Origin: Entonaema liquescens | Lineage: Eukaryota; Ascomycota; Sordariomycetes; Xylariales; Xylariaceae | DNA length: 64,000 nt | Reading direction: 5' to 3' | NCBI GenBank assembly: GCA_902805475.1 | Contig: CADCSX010000005.1 | Span: forward strand, 1,313,501-1,377,500 | Part shown: in pieces, positions 63,666 through 64,000 of the stretch | How the letters are laid out: each line of letters starts with the position of its first letter | Numbering within the stretch: position 1 is the stretch's first letter | Program-made: the position numbers and the translations under genes | The notes under the pieces: model-generated | What the model was told of the DNA's origin: nothing | The model's database searches: none | The model's input: only the letters and a program-made list of their open reading frames with translations

Positions 63666-64000
63666 GGTAATAAATATATTTAAATTAAAAAAGTAAAATG
63701 TATAAAAAGTTTTTTTAATTAAAAATATTTTTAATAATTTATTTTATAAAAATAATAATAATTTAATAATTTTAAATAGAAAAAAAATATTAATTAATTA
63801 AATTATTTAATTATTTAAAAATAAATTTAAAAATATATTATTAAATTTTTAAAGTTAAATAATAAAATATTTTTTAAAATAATTAAATTTTTAATAAAAT
63901 TTTATCTTTTATATAAATTAATATAAAAAATGAAATTTATATAAAATTATATTTTATTAAATATTATATAATTATTAATTAATAAATGTTTTATTAATGT

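Larger units (their letters stand above)
49150..64000. mobile_element. RIP-degraded AT-rich isochore (about 15 kb, continues past the window)
   Basis: Nearly all bases are A or T; no frame resembles a protein and no splice or promoter pattern is seen. Most of the few remaining C and G occur as CpG (ACGT, CGTAA, CCGG). This is the result expected when repeated DNA passes through many rounds of RIP, which converts CpA and other C to T. Blocks of tandem repeats, trinucleotide runs and a strongly A-biased section show that several ancient elements are stacked here. Short less-damaged islands occur near 53795-53870 and 57670-57720. A centromeric or subtelomeric location is possible; no TTAGGG telomere repeat is present. 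Confidence 0.85.

Noticed and set aside
49150..64000. Mitochondrial DNA insertion or mitochondrial contig
   Set aside because: AT content would fit, but no rRNA, tRNA or conserved mitochondrial protein frames are present, and the block is continuous with nuclear genes.

Overview
The window is nuclear DNA of a filamentous ascomycete (Pezizomycotina; the gene set suggests Sordariomycetes, but that is inference). The support is direct: genes carry many short introns (44-125 nt) with GTAAGT-like donors and CTAAC-like branch points, typical fungal families occur (SAT4/Pth11-type membrane proteins, VBA-like MFS, DUF1996, F-box, AMP-dependent ligase), and the last ~15 kb is an extremely AT-rich block of the kind produced by repeat-induced point mutation (RIP).

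Layout. 0.4-2.0 kb: F-box protein (+). 4.6-5.1 kb: STF2-like hydrophilic protein (+) behind a long leader. 5.7-7.4 kb: mitochondrial methionyl-tRNA formyltransferase (-), whose 3' part changes reading frame twice. 8.3-9.7 kb: seven-helix SAT4-type membrane protein (-). 9.7-13.9 kb: gene-poor. 13.9-14.6 kb: small low-complexity protein with a Cys-rich tail (+). 15.1-20.5 kb: three minus-strand genes: an SRR1-like protein, a class II aldolase/adducin-family protein and a VBA-like MFS transporter. 21.7-24.7 kb: a 966-residue minus-strand protein that joins a SAT4-type seven-helix domain to a complete FucP-type MFS permease in one continuous exon, the most unusual gene here. 24.7-29.6 kb: gene-poor, with one tRNA-like pol III sequence. 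29.6-31.3 kb: OB-fold, MEIOB/RPA1-like protein (+). 31.7-32.9 kb: Gln/Pro-rich coiled-coil protein (-). 34.26-35.93 kb: a terminal-inverted-repeat transposon with a RIP-destroyed interior. 36.3-37.1 kb: orphan ORF (+). 38.1-39.1 kb: five-exon secreted-protein gene with an internal stop codon (+). 39.7-41.5 kb: 4-coumarate-CoA-ligase-like enzyme (-). 44.4-45.3 kb: five-exon orphan gene with a GC-AG intron (+). 45.7-46.9 kb: secreted DUF1996 protein (-). 48.7-49.05 kb: C-terminal fragment of a PIF1-like helicase, cut off near a hairpin. 49.15-64 kb: RIP-ruined repeat DNA with no surviving gene.

The genes do not form one obvious pathway. Most are housekeeping genes (FMT1, STF2-like) or accessory membrane and secreted proteins, which fits a region next to a heterochromatic AT isochore. 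The best candidates for follow-up are the SAT4::FucP fusion, the TIR element whose tips escaped RIP while internal copies of the same tip sequence were mutated at almost every C and G except in CpG, and the interrupted secreted-protein and formyltransferase genes. All gene models were built by eye from splice signals and frame continuity. Every complete multi-exon model given here sums to a whole number of codons, but transcripts were not available.
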